NCBI GenBank assembly: GCA_944324225.1
Contig: CALUVL010000004.1
Coordinates: forward strand, 62,001-126,000
Source of the DNA: Candidatus Gastranaerophilales bacterium
GTDB taxonomy: Bacteria; Cyanobacteriota; Vampirovibrionia; Gastranaerophilales; Gastranaerophilaceae
Length of the DNA: 64,000 nucleotides
Direction: 5' to 3'
Both the position numbers and the translations under genes were made by a program. The notes below the pieces were generated by a model, which made no database searches, was not told the DNA's origin, and saw only the letters and a program-made list of their open reading frames with translations. Numbering within the stretch: position 1 is the stretch's first letter; each line of letters opens with the position of its first letter. Shown here in pieces: positions 56,656 through 64,000 of the stretch.

Positions 56656-56939
56656 TTTGGTTTAAGTTGAGGCAGAGGCTTAAATTCCGGATTTAATTTT
56701 TGAGGAATATTCTGGACTTTAGGGTTGTTATTTTGATTTTGCGGAGGATCAAAGGTTCTTGAATTTTCGGTTTTTTCTTTGATACCGCTTCCTGTGGATT
56801 TTGGTACTTCTCTTTTCATTTCAACTTGAGCCGGAGTAGTTGCTGCAACACTGTCAAGTTCTTCCATTCTTGTCTTTGCATCAAGAAATGCAAGTATGCC
56901 GACAACCATAATTGAAAATATAATAAAAAAATTCTTCAT
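56643..56939 (-). CDS. Small membrane protein, proline-rich tail
   Basis: A 98-residue protein with an N-terminal membrane helix or uncleaved signal (NFFIIFSIMVVGILAFLDA) and a polar, Pro/Asn-rich tail (DPPQNQNNNPKVQNIPQKLN). AAAGAAAGGT precedes the ATG. Tail-to-tail overlap with the previous gene. Structure suggests a periplasmic anchor; function unknown. Confidence 0.6.
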   Translation of the reverse strand: MKNFFIIFSIMVVGILAFLDAKTRMEELDSVAATTPAQVEMKREVPKSTGSGIKEKTENSRTFDPPQNQNNNPKVQNIPQKLNPEFKPLPQLKPNQSP

Positions 56940-57104
56940 TAATTTTACCTTTCTTTTTGTAACATTATAATTTCATAAAGTGATTAAAAAATTACCTGAC
57001 CGGCTGGCATTTTAAGGGAAGTAAAGATATATTTATAACTTGCATAAACACTTTTCTGATGATAAGATGTTAGAGTTGATTTGATGAAATAAAAGGGGAA
57101 TTTT

Positions 57105-57272
57105 ATGGCAAGATTAATCAGACCTACCTGGGCAATAAGATGTGTACAATCAGGATGCAAAACTCTGTTTGAAGTAGCCAAGCTGGAAGACGGCAAACAG
57201 CAAGAAGTTGTATGCCCTAATTGCGGGGAACATTATGTTTATCCGATAAACAGTGATGAAGACGAAAAATAG
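57105..57272 (+). CDS. Small zinc-ribbon protein
   Basis: A 55-residue gene starting at 57105 after AAAAGGGGAA. It reads MARLIRPTWAIRCVQSGCKT, then LFEVAKLEDGKQQEVVCPNC, then GEHYVYPINSDEDEK. C-x4-C and C-x2-C form a zinc ribbon. It stands 20 bases before the radical SAM gene and may share its transcript. The 165-base spacer on its left holds a divergent promoter region with no other gene. Confidence 0.7.
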   Translation: MARLIRPTWAIRCVQSGCKTLFEVAKLEDGKQQEVVCPNCGEHYVYPINSDEDEK

Positions 57273-57292
57273 AACCGTTTGAACGTATTCTT

Positions 57293-58219
57293 ATGCAATT
57301 TAACAATACAGACAAACGATATAATCAATTCAGTGCATATTTAAAGAACAAATTCGGCGCCAGGGTTTATAAAATAACGCTTGATGCCGGATTTTCTTGT
57401 CCGAACAGGGACGGAAAAATTTCCCGCGGTGGCTGTATATTCTGTGATGAGGGCGGGAGTTTTTCACAGGCGCACTCAAACCTTCTGTCTATAGAAGATC
57501 AGGTTCAGGAAGGAATAAAAAATCTGACTTCAAGATTTAAGGCGGAAAAGTTTATGTCGTATTTTCAGGCTTTTTCAAATACATATAAACCGGCAGGAGA
57601 GCTTAAAAAAATATATGATTCCGCCCTTTGTGACGACAGAATTGTCGGGCTTTCAATCGGAACCCGCCCTGACTGTGTTGATGATGAAAAATTAAAACTG
57701 ATTTCAGAATACAAAGACGATTATTACACATGGATTGAGTACGGGCTTCAGTCGGTTCACGACAAAACTCTGAAGAGAATTAACAGAGGACACGATTACG
57801 ACTGCTTTTTGAGGGCTTACGAAAAAACAAAAGCATACGGAATAAATGTTTGTGTGCATGTGATTTTCGGGCTGTGGGAAACTCATGACGAAATTATGCA
57901 AACCGCTAAGGAGCTTGCACGTTTGAATGTTGACGGGGTTAAAATACACCAGCTTTGCGCTCTTGAACATACAAAGCTTGCTGATATGTACAGAGCCGGT
58001 GAAATAGATTTTATGAGCGAGGATGAATACATACAAACAGTCTGTGATTTTTTGGAATATCTTTCGCCTCAAACCACAATCCACAGACTTGCAGGCAACG
58101 GATTTTCTAAAACACTTATTGCGCCGAAGTGGCTCGGCAAAAAAATGGATTGTCTGAATAAAATTGACCGAACATTTTTAGAACGAAATTCCTGGCAGGG
58201 CAGTAAATACTGCGGTTGA
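57293..58219 (+). CDS. TIGR01212-type radical SAM protein (YhcC-like)
   Basis: A 308-residue protein of the YhcC family. The cluster motif is C-x11-C-x2-C within CPNRDGKISRGGCIFC, followed by DEGGSFSQAHSN. IGTRPDCVDDEKLKLISEYK, WIEYGLQSVHDKTLKRINRG and the HRLAGNGFSK stretch are typical of the family, which is related to Elp3-like tRNA enzymes. The reaction is not known. No clear Shine-Dalgarno; it follows the zinc-ribbon gene closely. Complete length. Confidence 0.9.
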   Translation: MQFNNTDKRYNQFSAYLKNKFGARVYKITLDAGFSCPNRDGKISRGGCIFCDEGGSFSQAHSNLLSIEDQVQEGIKNLTSRFKAEKFMSYFQAFSNTYKPAGELKKIYDSALCDDRIVGLSIGTRPDCVDDEKLKLISEYKDDYYTWIEYGLQSVHDKTLKRINRGHDYDCFLRAYEKTKAYGINVCVHVIFGLWETHDEIMQTAKELARLNVDGVKIHQLCALEHTKLADMYRAGEIDFMSEDEYIQTVCDFLEYLSPQTTIHRLAGNGFSKTLIAPKWLGKKMDCLNKIDRTFLERNSWQGSKYCG

Positions 58220-58260
58220 TTTATGGAAGGGATTTAAAATTACGAAAATTAATAAAACAG

Positions 58261-58313
58261 TTTACAAACTTGGCTAAATGTGAGATAATTGGTTTAGTAA
58301 AAGGGTTTGTAAA
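58261..58313. other. Inverted repeat after radical SAM gene
   Basis: TTTACAAAC (58261-58269) and GTTTGTAAA (58305-58313) are perfect 9-bp arms with a 35-base gap, followed by TTTTTAT. Possible terminator or operator in the 186-base spacer. Confidence 0.4.
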
Positions 58314-58405
58314 TTTTTATTAACGAAATTTGTCGGAAACAGCAAAAAAAATATTTTACGTTTATTAGAGTATTAGCAATAGTCTAATAAAGAAATGGAG
58401 AAAAT

Positions 58406-59200
58406 ATGTTATCAATTCATCCTGTAATTAATCAGAATTATCGTATGAAACCTTCATTTGGCGAACGTCCGGATGATACTATGATAGATGATGCGGATTA
58501 CCGGCGCGGGCTGGAAGATCTTAAACGCCGGCGTGACGAGGAAGAACGTCAGTGGCTTGACCGCCGTTCCGAAATGCAGGGAATGATTGATGATAAAGAA
58601 GCTCCGGTTGCAAAACCGCTTAAGACTGCTTTGAAAATCGGAATAGCAGGCTCTGCGGCTGCTCTTGGTGCTTTGGGTACCGGATACAGTGCAAGATATT
58701 TGATGGAACAAGGTCAGAGTATCGCCAAATCCAAGCAGATTAAAAATTTAGGCAAATTCCTCAACAAACATATTACCGAACCTGTTTTGAAAGGTTTGAA
58801 GGCTGTTAAAACTTTTGTCGGAAAACAAATTGATAAAGTTAAAACTTCAAAAACATATACAGAAGGTAAAACAAAACTCCATAATAAAAATGAAGCTTTC
58901 AAAAAAACAAGCTTCGCACAATTCTTTTCTAAAACAACAAAGAAAATTTCTGGCAACAAGGTCGTTCAAAAAGTTACCGGTTTTGTCGACGGAATATTCA
59001 ACGGATTTGCAGAAGGTGTAGTTAAACTATACAACAAAATAGCAGGCATAAATCGTAAAGACGCAGTCGCAAATACCCTTGGCGCAGCCGGCGGTGTTTC
59101 AATGGGTGCTGAAACTTTGATGAAACAAAATGAAGAAGAAGCAAAAGAAAAAGCCGAAAAAGAAATTGGCGAAGAATATGTCAGCTATGAGGAGGTATAA
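58406..59200 (+). CDS. Hypothetical protein, Lys-rich with Ala/Gly membrane-like segment
   Basis: A 264-residue protein. Arg/Glu/Asp-rich N-terminus (DYRRGLEDLKRRRDEEERQW), a hydrophobic Gly/Ala stretch (KIGIAGSAAALGALGTGYSA, about 74-93), then a long Lys/Thr/Asn-rich helical body and an acidic end (EEEAKEKAEKEIGEEYVSYE). A short MKPSFGE motif lies near the start. AATGGAGAAA precedes the ATG. It is followed after 3 bases by the gene at 59204, so the two form an operon. No family recognised. Confidence 0.6.
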   Translation: MLSIHPVINQNYRMKPSFGERPDDTMIDDADYRRGLEDLKRRRDEEERQWLDRRSEMQGMIDDKEAPVAKPLKTALKIGIAGSAAALGALGTGYSARYLMEQGQSIAKSKQIKNLGKFLNKHITEPVLKGLKAVKTFVGKQIDKVKTSKTYTEGKTKLHNKNEAFKKTSFAQFFSKTTKKISGNKVVQKVTGFVDGIFNGFAEGVVKLYNKIAGINRKDAVANTLGAAGGVSMGAETLMKQNEEEAKEKAEKEIGEEYVSYEEV

Positions 59201-59203
59201 ATA

Positions 59204-59686
59204 ATGGCGGTCGAAAGATTGGCTACAAGTTTATATAACGCAAGAAACGGCAACATAACCTCTGAAGAAAACCGCAAAAAGGTTGGAGAAGCTGCTGTAG
59301 GAACAAGTGCGGCAGCAGCAGCCGGAAGAAAAGCCGGATTTAGTATGTTTAAATCTTCTCAAAAGGCATACAATCTTTCGGGAGAAGTTATAGATAATAT
59401 CAAGCTTGCTAATAAACCAATAAAAGAAACAAAAGTTTTGTTCGGTAGTTTTGGACGAATGGCTAAAAAATATGCTGCTGCCCTGTCGGATTGGGTTCAG
59501 AAGGCTCCTGTAATCGGCAAATTAGTTAAGACCCCATTCTTTAAAGGAACTGCAAAATGTTTTGGCTCCGGACTTGCTCTTTTGACACTTGCTTCAGGAC
59601 TTACTAATATCGCTTCAACAGCTACAACCGCTTATGACAAACACATTAAAACTTCAAAATTTTTGAATTCACTGGATGAAGAATAG
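59204..59686 (+). CDS. Hypothetical Ala/Gly-rich protein
   Basis: A 160-residue basic protein: VGEAAVGTSAAAAAGRKAGF near the N-terminus and a C-terminal hydrophobic stretch (CFGSGLALLTLASGLTNIAS). GAGGAGG precedes the start, inside the end of the gene before. Coupled translation with 58406 is likely. The same style (Gly/Ala membrane-like segment, Lys-rich body) is shared with its neighbour and with 34308. Possible membrane-associated pair of unknown role. Convergent with a prepilin gene, 8 bases apart. Confidence 0.6.
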   Translation: MAVERLATSLYNARNGNITSEENRKKVGEAAVGTSAAAAAGRKAGFSMFKSSQKAYNLSGEVIDNIKLANKPIKETKVLFGSFGRMAKKYAAALSDWVQKAPVIGKLVKTPFFKGTAKCFGSGLALLTLASGLTNIASTATTAYDKHIKTSKFLNSLDEE

Positions 59687-59694
59687 TTGTTTGT

Positions 59695-60375
59695 TTAGTC
59701 CTCTGATTCTCTGTTGTCAATCATAATCTGCCGCCACGGGTAATCTTTTTTAATTTCCCATCCGTCATATTGAATTAATCTGGCACAGGCATGGCGTTTA
59801 TCTTTAATGCTGACAAGCGGGTCATCAGCATTGCCTTTCGCGCAACTGTCAAGCAGCAATTCTCTCGTCTTTTGTTTGTAGCTTGGTGCCGAAGCAAAGA
59901 ACTTTTCCGGATAGTCCGATGCAATAGAAAATAGAAAAGAATGTCTGCCGTCATATCTTTCGATTCCGCAATATTTGATATCAGTACAGTACATAAAATA
60001 AATTAACTTTGTCGAGCTTATATAACCGTTGAATCCGCTTCCGTCCAAAAATGTAACCTGAAAATCCCGACCATTAGATTTTATTACTTCTTTATGCAGC
60101 GAACTTATATGTTTGTCAAGATACATATTGTACCAGTCTTCCAAACCTTCGCCGGACATTACCTGATCCTGTGTTGGCATCCAGCTTTGCAGTTCCCCAT
60201 TGACATTTTCTGCCAGCATAATCGCCTGCATCATGACTGTATAGAATTTTTTGAGTTTATTTGCAGTAACTTTTTTTTCGTACCCTTCCATTAGCCCCGG
60301 CAGTGTCATTGCGATAACAACCCCTAAAATTCCGAGTGTTATCAATACTTCAGCCATTGTAAAACCTTTTTTCAT
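59695..60375 (-). CDS. Type IV pilin-like prepilin
   Basis: A 226-residue prepilin, leader MKKG then FTMAEVLITLGILGVVIAMT, identical in the first 24 residues to the one at 40437. It ends YDGWEIKKDYPWRQIM and has a CTDIKYCGIERYDG stretch with Cys. The D-N-G-K-PN motif seen in others is not obvious here. AAGAGGG precedes the ATG. Divergent from an AbrB-like gene at 60482. Likely a minor pilin or pseudopilin with its own regulator. Confidence 0.88.
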   Translation of the reverse strand: MKKGFTMAEVLITLGILGVVIAMTLPGLMEGYEKKVTANKLKKFYTVMMQAIMLAENVNGELQSWMPTQDQVMSGEGLEDWYNMYLDKHISSLHKEVIKSNGRDFQVTFLDGSGFNGYISSTKLIYFMYCTDIKYCGIERYDGRHSFLFSIASDYPEKFFASAPSYKQKTRELLLDSCAKGNADDPLVSIKDKRHACARLIQYDGWEIKKDYPWRQIMIDNRESED

Positions 60376-60392
60376 AAATAAACCCTCTTAAA

Positions 60393-60400
60393 ATGTACAT
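60393..60400. promoter_or_regulatory. Palindrome in divergent spacer
   Basis: ATGTACAT, a perfect 8-bp palindrome, in the 106-base spacer between prepilin and AbrB-like gene, followed by ACATGGTATGG. A possible AbrB operator. The -10/-35 boxes are not clear. Confidence 0.35.
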
Positions 60401-60481
60401 ACATGGTATGGTTAAATGTTCTATTAGAAAATATATTACACATTTATTATGATATTGTCAAGTTAAATGTAAGGATATTGT

Positions 60482-60655
60482 ATGGATAGAAAATTGATGC
60501 GCAACGGAAACGGCTGGGCACTGTGTCTGAATGCTACCATATTGGATTTGTTGAAAGTTAATCCAAAAACCGATATGGTTGAATATACTATAGAACGTGA
60601 TAAACTTATTATCACCAGAAGTGATAGAAAAAGAGATGATATAAAAGAAGATTAA
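60482..60655 (+). CDS. Small AbrB/SpoVT-type DNA-binding protein
   Basis: A 57-residue gene starting at 60482, AAGGA 7 bases upstream. It reads MDRKLMRNGNGWALCLNATI, then LDLLKVNPKTDMVEYTIERD, then KLIITRSDRKRDDIKED. Swapped-hairpin AbrB/MazE type, paralogous to 40154 (GWAL, VNPxTDM, IIT). Divergent from prepilin 59695. No toxin gene is next to it, so it is a transcription factor rather than an antitoxin (inference). Followed 27 bases later by folP. Confidence 0.8.
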   Translation: MDRKLMRNGNGWALCLNATILDLLKVNPKTDMVEYTIERDKLIITRSDRKRDDIKED

Positions 60656-60670
60656 ATCGTAATTTTTTGC

Positions 60671-60676
60671 TAAACT
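60671..60676 (+). promoter_or_regulatory. folP extended -10, 6 nt from ATG
   Basis: TGCTAAACT: TG-n and -10 TAAACT at 60671-60676, then 6 bases, then the ATG at 60683. No Shine-Dalgarno. Another instance of the leaderless spacing. Confidence 0.45.
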
Positions 60677-60682
60677 TATATT

Positions 60683-61822
60683 ATGAAAAATTTTATTTTA
60701 AAAGAGATTGCCACTAATGATATGGAGACCGAGCTTGAGCGTATCGGTTTTGACAAAACATACACTTCACGCGGAACCTTAAAATTTGAGTATAAGAATA
60801 TCAAGATCTATTCACTTACCCCGCCGCAGGCAAATATCCTAAAACAAACCGCACTTTCTGTCGGCGCAGACTGTGCAACCCATAGAGATGTTATAACTTC
60901 CAAAACTGAAAAAAGCGACTGTATCTTAGGCGGGAGTATTTCACAATTAAAAAAAATCGCACAAAAACTTGAAAACCAGCCGTTCGGACTGAAGAATTTA
61001 GGTGAAAATATCAGGGCATTTGCTGAATACAAAAAGCCTTCCGTAGCTACAAAAGTTGTCGGAATTTTGAACCTCACGCCGGACTCATTTTCTGACGGAG
61101 GGGAATTTTTGGACTATGACAAAGCAAAAGAGCATTTTCAATATATGGTTGAATCAGGTGCAGATATTATAGACATAGGCGCGGAATCTACAAGGCCTTA
61201 TTCAACGCCGGTTTCAGCAGAAGCGCAAATAGGCAGAATTCTTCCGATATTAAAATATGCAAAGGAAAGCAAGATTACCGTGCCTGTAAGTATTGATACC
61301 AGAAGCGCGGAAGTTGCCCGAAAATGTATTGAATCAGGCGCTGTTATAATTAACGATGTGTCAGGCTTTGATTATGACGAAAAAATGGCTGATGTGATTG
61401 CAAAATATGGTGTTAAAATTATTATTCAGCATTCTAAAGGCGACCCGCAGACTATGCAGGACAACCCTGTTTATGAAAATTTAATGGATGAGATTTATCT
61501 GAAATTAAAGGAAAAAGTAGATTTTGCCCTTTCAAAAGGAATTAAAAAAGAAAACATAATCGTCGACCCCGGAATTGGATTTGGCAAAACAAGAGAGGAT
61601 AATTTTGAAATTTTGAAACGGATAGAAGAATTTAACGGACTCGGGTGTGAGATTATGCTCGGGCTTTCACGCAAATCCTTATTAGGAATGAAAGATGAAA
61701 CCAACGAGATGAAAGATATTTTTACGGTGGCATTGAACACTCTTGCAGTAGAAAATAAAGTAGATTATATCCGTGTCCACAACGTTTCTCTGCATAAAAA
61801 ATTGCTTGAAGTTTTAAAGTGA
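60683..61822 (+). CDS. folP: Dihydropteroate synthase with N-terminal extension
   Basis: Joins p-aminobenzoate to the pterin diphosphate in folate synthesis. The 379-residue protein has an extra N-terminal part (about 1-115: IYSLTPPQANILKQTALSVG, then ADCATHRDVITSK) and then a complete DHPS TIM barrel: GILNLTPDSFSDGGEFLDYD, IIDIGAESTRPYSTPVS, IDTRSAEVARKC, INDVSGFDYDE, and the VDPGIGFGKTREDNFEIL and GLSRKSLLG loops. Extended DHPS forms occur in several anaerobes. Leaderless-looking start. The next gene is fliE. Confidence 0.94.
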   Translation: MKNFILKEIATNDMETELERIGFDKTYTSRGTLKFEYKNIKIYSLTPPQANILKQTALSVGADCATHRDVITSKTEKSDCILGGSISQLKKIAQKLENQPFGLKNLGENIRAFAEYKKPSVATKVVGILNLTPDSFSDGGEFLDYDKAKEHFQYMVESGADIIDIGAESTRPYSTPVSAEAQIGRILPILKYAKESKITVPVSIDTRSAEVARKCIESGAVIINDVSGFDYDEKMADVIAKYGVKIIIQHSKGDPQTMQDNPVYENLMDEIYLKLKEKVDFALSKGIKKENIIVDPGIGFGKTREDNFEILKRIEEFNGLGCEIMLGLSRKSLLGMKDETNEMKDIFTVALNTLAVENKVDYIRVHNVSLHKKLLEVLK

Positions 61823-61990
61823 GTAGTTGTATTTAGCAAATGCCCGTATCATGACTTTTCAAGAAAAATCATTAAGTCTTTTGTATGAAATCTTATATTT
61901 TACCTACATCAAACGGTTGATTTTAAGTAAAAGCACTTAACAAAATCGCTAAGTATAAGTTAATATAAGAAAAGAAAGGCAGGGAATCAG

Positions 61991-62338
61991 ATGGAATACA
62001 ATGCAGGCTGGATGCCAAAGTATGATTTAGAAGCCCGCATTCAGCATACAAAACTTGACAACGGACTTTATGGAATGCCGCCGGCAAGGCTTGAGAGAAT
62101 GGAATCTCCATCAACAGGAGACTTTAAAGCTGTATTTTCTGGGCTTGTAGAAAATCTGAATGCTGAACTGAATGCACCTGACAACCTTTTGAAAGATGTA
62201 ATGAGCGGGAATAACAACATTGATATTCATGATGTAATGACAGCAATGGCAAAATCCGAAATCAGTGTAAACGTAGCAACGCAAATTACAGGGAAAGTCA
62301 TTCAGGCTTATGACAAAGTTATGCAAATTCAGGTATAA
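61991..62338 (+). CDS. fliE: Flagellar hook-basal body protein FliE
   Basis: A 115-residue protein. The C-terminal half, NIDIHDVMTAMAKSEISVNV, then ATQITGKVIQAYDKVMQIQV, is the FliE signature ('H.vmia..kA..sf.l...vrnKlv.AY.eimrm.v'). It links MS-ring and rod. The N-terminal half is variable. AAAGGCAGGG precedes the ATG. It is followed by fliF. flgB/flgC, often upstream, are not in this window. Confidence 0.88.
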   Translation: MEYNAGWMPKYDLEARIQHTKLDNGLYGMPPARLERMESPSTGDFKAVFSGLVENLNAELNAPDNLLKDVMSGNNNIDIHDVMTAMAKSEISVNVATQITGKVIQAYDKVMQIQV

Positions 62339-62403
62339 AAACGTATTTGCATTTCATTAGGGAATCCAGAACTTACAAAATTTAAAAACAGACCGGGGAA
62401 AAT

Positions 62404-64000
62404 ATGGACTTTCAAAAAATACTGGAAAACAAACCATTGTTATACGGGATTATAGGCGGAATTGTAATTTTGCTTGCCTTGTTTACGACAATCGGAATTG
62501 TTGTGAACAACGGCAAAAACAGTAAAGGTGCCGCAAGAGTGGTCAGTGAAAAGGTTATAAAAGAACCGCTTGACCTTTTGACAACAGATAATCTCGGGAA
62601 AGCTATTGAAATTCAGGCGCTGCTGTCAAGGGAAGGTATTGTTGCAAGCCGTAAAACCGAAGGTACAAAGTCCACAATATTTTTGAATTCCTACACAATG
62701 ACCCAGCGGGATCAGGCGCTTCTTGCAATTGTAAAAAGCGGTTTGATGGATCAGAATGTCGGACTTGAAATTTTTGATAAAGGCGATTTTACATCAACAA
62801 AAGAAGATAAAAAAATCCGTCTTGCCCGTGCAATAAACGGTGAATTGTCACGATTAATCAGAAAAATTCCGCCTATAGAGAATGCATCGGTATTTATTTC
62901 TATTCCGGAGCAGTCAATGTTTACATCTATGCAAAAACCTGTAACGGCAACGGTTCAGGTTTCAATTCCAGCAGGAGATAAACTTGACCCGTTGAAAGTT
63001 AAAGCAATTACAAACCTTCTTCTCGGAAGTGTCAGCGGACTTGTATCAGATAATGTTTCTATAACTGACACGAATGGCAACGTTTATTCAAGTATGATAG
63101 ACGCTGATGATGAGATGCTTGCAAAGCTTCAGGAAAATGATAAATACATGCAGCAAAAAGTTTCCAGACAGCTCGACCGATTGATAGGTGCCGGTAACTA
63201 TACGGCAACTGTCAGCACATACTTAAGACAAGCCCCTATGGAAAGAACAAGGATTGAGTATGATCCGAATCAGAAAACAGCAGTAACAGAACAATCATTT
63301 ACAGAAGGTCTCGGGGATCAAACACGTGACAGCAACCAGAGTCCGAATGCTGTCAGTGTATATATTCCAAATGGTATAGCTGCAGGTGGTCAGAATTCAA
63401 CGCAGGATAGAAGTTACTCACGTTCTGCAACAGAAACTCAATACGGCGTTACAAAAACACAGACAAATGAATACATAAAACCCGGTGTTATTGAAGAAAT
63501 TTCAATTGCAGTAACAATGGAAAAGACAGCAATTCCAGCAAATACAACTGTAGAAGAATTAAAAGAATTAATTGCCCGTACCGCAAGCCCGAAAGCTTTG
63601 CCAGAAAATGTAACAATTGCATTTTCAGATACTTCAGAACTTAACCTTGCAGGTGACAGGCAGGCAAATCTTCCAAAACCCGACGAAAGCGGCAACCCGT
63701 GGTGGATTACGATTGCTCTGTGTGTAATCGGATTGATAGCTGTATCAAGAGCGGTTCACAGCAAATTGAGAAAGGCTCAGGAAGAACACGAAAAAGAAGT
63801 TGCAATGCTAAGACAAAAAGAAGCTGAGCAAGACAAACTTATTCAGGATATGAACGCTCGTGCAGCCCAGTTGACAGAACGTCAGTCAGAACTTGCTCAA
63901 GGTCTTTTGGAAGCGCAGCAGAAAGAATATCTGGCACTTCACACCACCGACGATCTTGTAAATACTCTTGCAAATATGTCTGCAAATCTTTCTGAAGCCA
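62404..64000 (+). CDS. fliF: Flagellar MS-ring protein FliF, cut by the right edge
   Basis: Starts at 62404 (GACCGGGGAA upstream) and is open to the end of the window: about 532 residues so far. First membrane helix YGIIGGIVILLALFTTIGIV (about 14-33). Ring-building motifs follow: LLSREGIVASRKTEGTKSTI, LARAINGELSRLIRKIPPIE, ASVFISIPEQS, TVQVSIPAGDKLDPLKVKAI and NLLLGSVSGLVSDNVSITDT. A second membrane helix lies near WWITIALCVIGLIAVS; then a charged coiled-coil cytosolic tail for FliG. 3' end missing. Confidence 0.9.
   Translation, partial: MDFQKILENKPLLYGIIGGIVILLALFTTIGIVVNNGKNSKGAARVVSEKVIKEPLDLLTTDNLGKAIEIQALLSREGIVASRKTEGTKSTIFLNSYTMTQRDQALLAIVKSGLMDQNVGLEIFDKGDFTSTKEDKKIRLARAINGELSRLIRKIPPIENASVFISIPEQSMFTSMQKPVTATVQVSIPAGDKLDPLKVKAITNLLLGSVSGLVSDNVSITDTNGNVYSSMIDADDEMLAKLQENDKYMQQKVSRQLDRLIGAGNYTATVSTYLRQAPMERTRIEYDPNQKTAVTEQSFTEGLGDQTRDSNQSPNAVSVYIPNGIAAGGQNSTQDRSYSRSATETQYGVTKTQTNEYIKPGVIEEISIAVTMEKTAIPANTTVEELKELIARTASPKALPENVTIAFSDTSELNLAGDRQANLPKPDESGNPWWITIALCVIGLIAVSRAVHSKLRKAQEEHEKEVAMLRQKEAEQDKLIQDMNARAAQLTERQSELAQGLLEAQQKEYLALHTTDDLVNTLANMSANLSEA

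Overview
The window looks like a chromosome segment from a low-GC, diderm, non-photosynthetic relative of Cyanobacteria, most likely the gut Melainabacteria (Vampirovibrionia, order Gastranaerophilales). This is inference. It rests on six scattered prepilin-like genes with the N-terminal core FTMAEVLIT, a cyanobacterial-style set of housekeeping genes without photosynthesis genes, outer-envelope-type secreted proteins, and flagellar fliE-fliF at the right edge. I saw no rRNA, tRNA, integrase, transposase or CRISPR array.

Layout. Bases 1-8620 are the right part of a tailed-phage prophage: a structural-gene fragment, major capsid protein, scaffold-like protein, neck-like protein, small terminase, a GNAT acetyltransferase, portal, large terminase, a lipase-like hydrolase and a small membrane protein. 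From 8736 on the genes look like host genes. 8736-25145 holds a large filament-like protein, secA, an XRE regulator, prepilins, ychF, a giant GH13-like glycosidase, ahcY and a TerC-family membrane protein. 25190-32145 is a translation operon (prfA, rnpM/ylxR, infB, rbfA, truB) with envelope genes at its end. 32150-43400 holds a regulator made of four GntR-type winged helices, tmk, an SMR transporter, map, adk, gyrB, a small AbrB-like regulator with a divergent prepilin, and a degenerate HD-GYP protein. 43707-45510 carries a repeat protein and a cluster of palindromic intergenic repeats. 45515-57272 has ftsL-like, rsmH, gltX, a prepilin, envelope proteins, an FtsB-like gene, a TPR protein, a secreted HExxH protein, ctpA and cdd. 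57293-64000 has a radical SAM gene, two unknown Ala/Gly-rich proteins, a prepilin and AbrB pair, folP, fliE and the start of fliF.

Most notable: six prepilin genes, each with an apparent individual switch. Three (14039, 40437, 59695) are divergent from a small DNA-binding regulator gene (one XRE, two paralogous 53-57 residue AbrB-like proteins). The other three (22308, 24396, 48965) have a 12-base G tract inside the leader, between a well-placed ATG/Shine-Dalgarno and the prepilin cleavage motif. In all three the assembled length is exactly one base out of frame, and 11 G would restore a complete prepilin. This looks like a contingency (phase-variable) or slippage-controlled pilin repertoire. 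Secondary observations include six genes whose -10 box lies exactly 6 nt before the start codon (probably leaderless mRNAs), a 150-bp MITE-like element, and a family of palindromic repeats at several intergenic sites.
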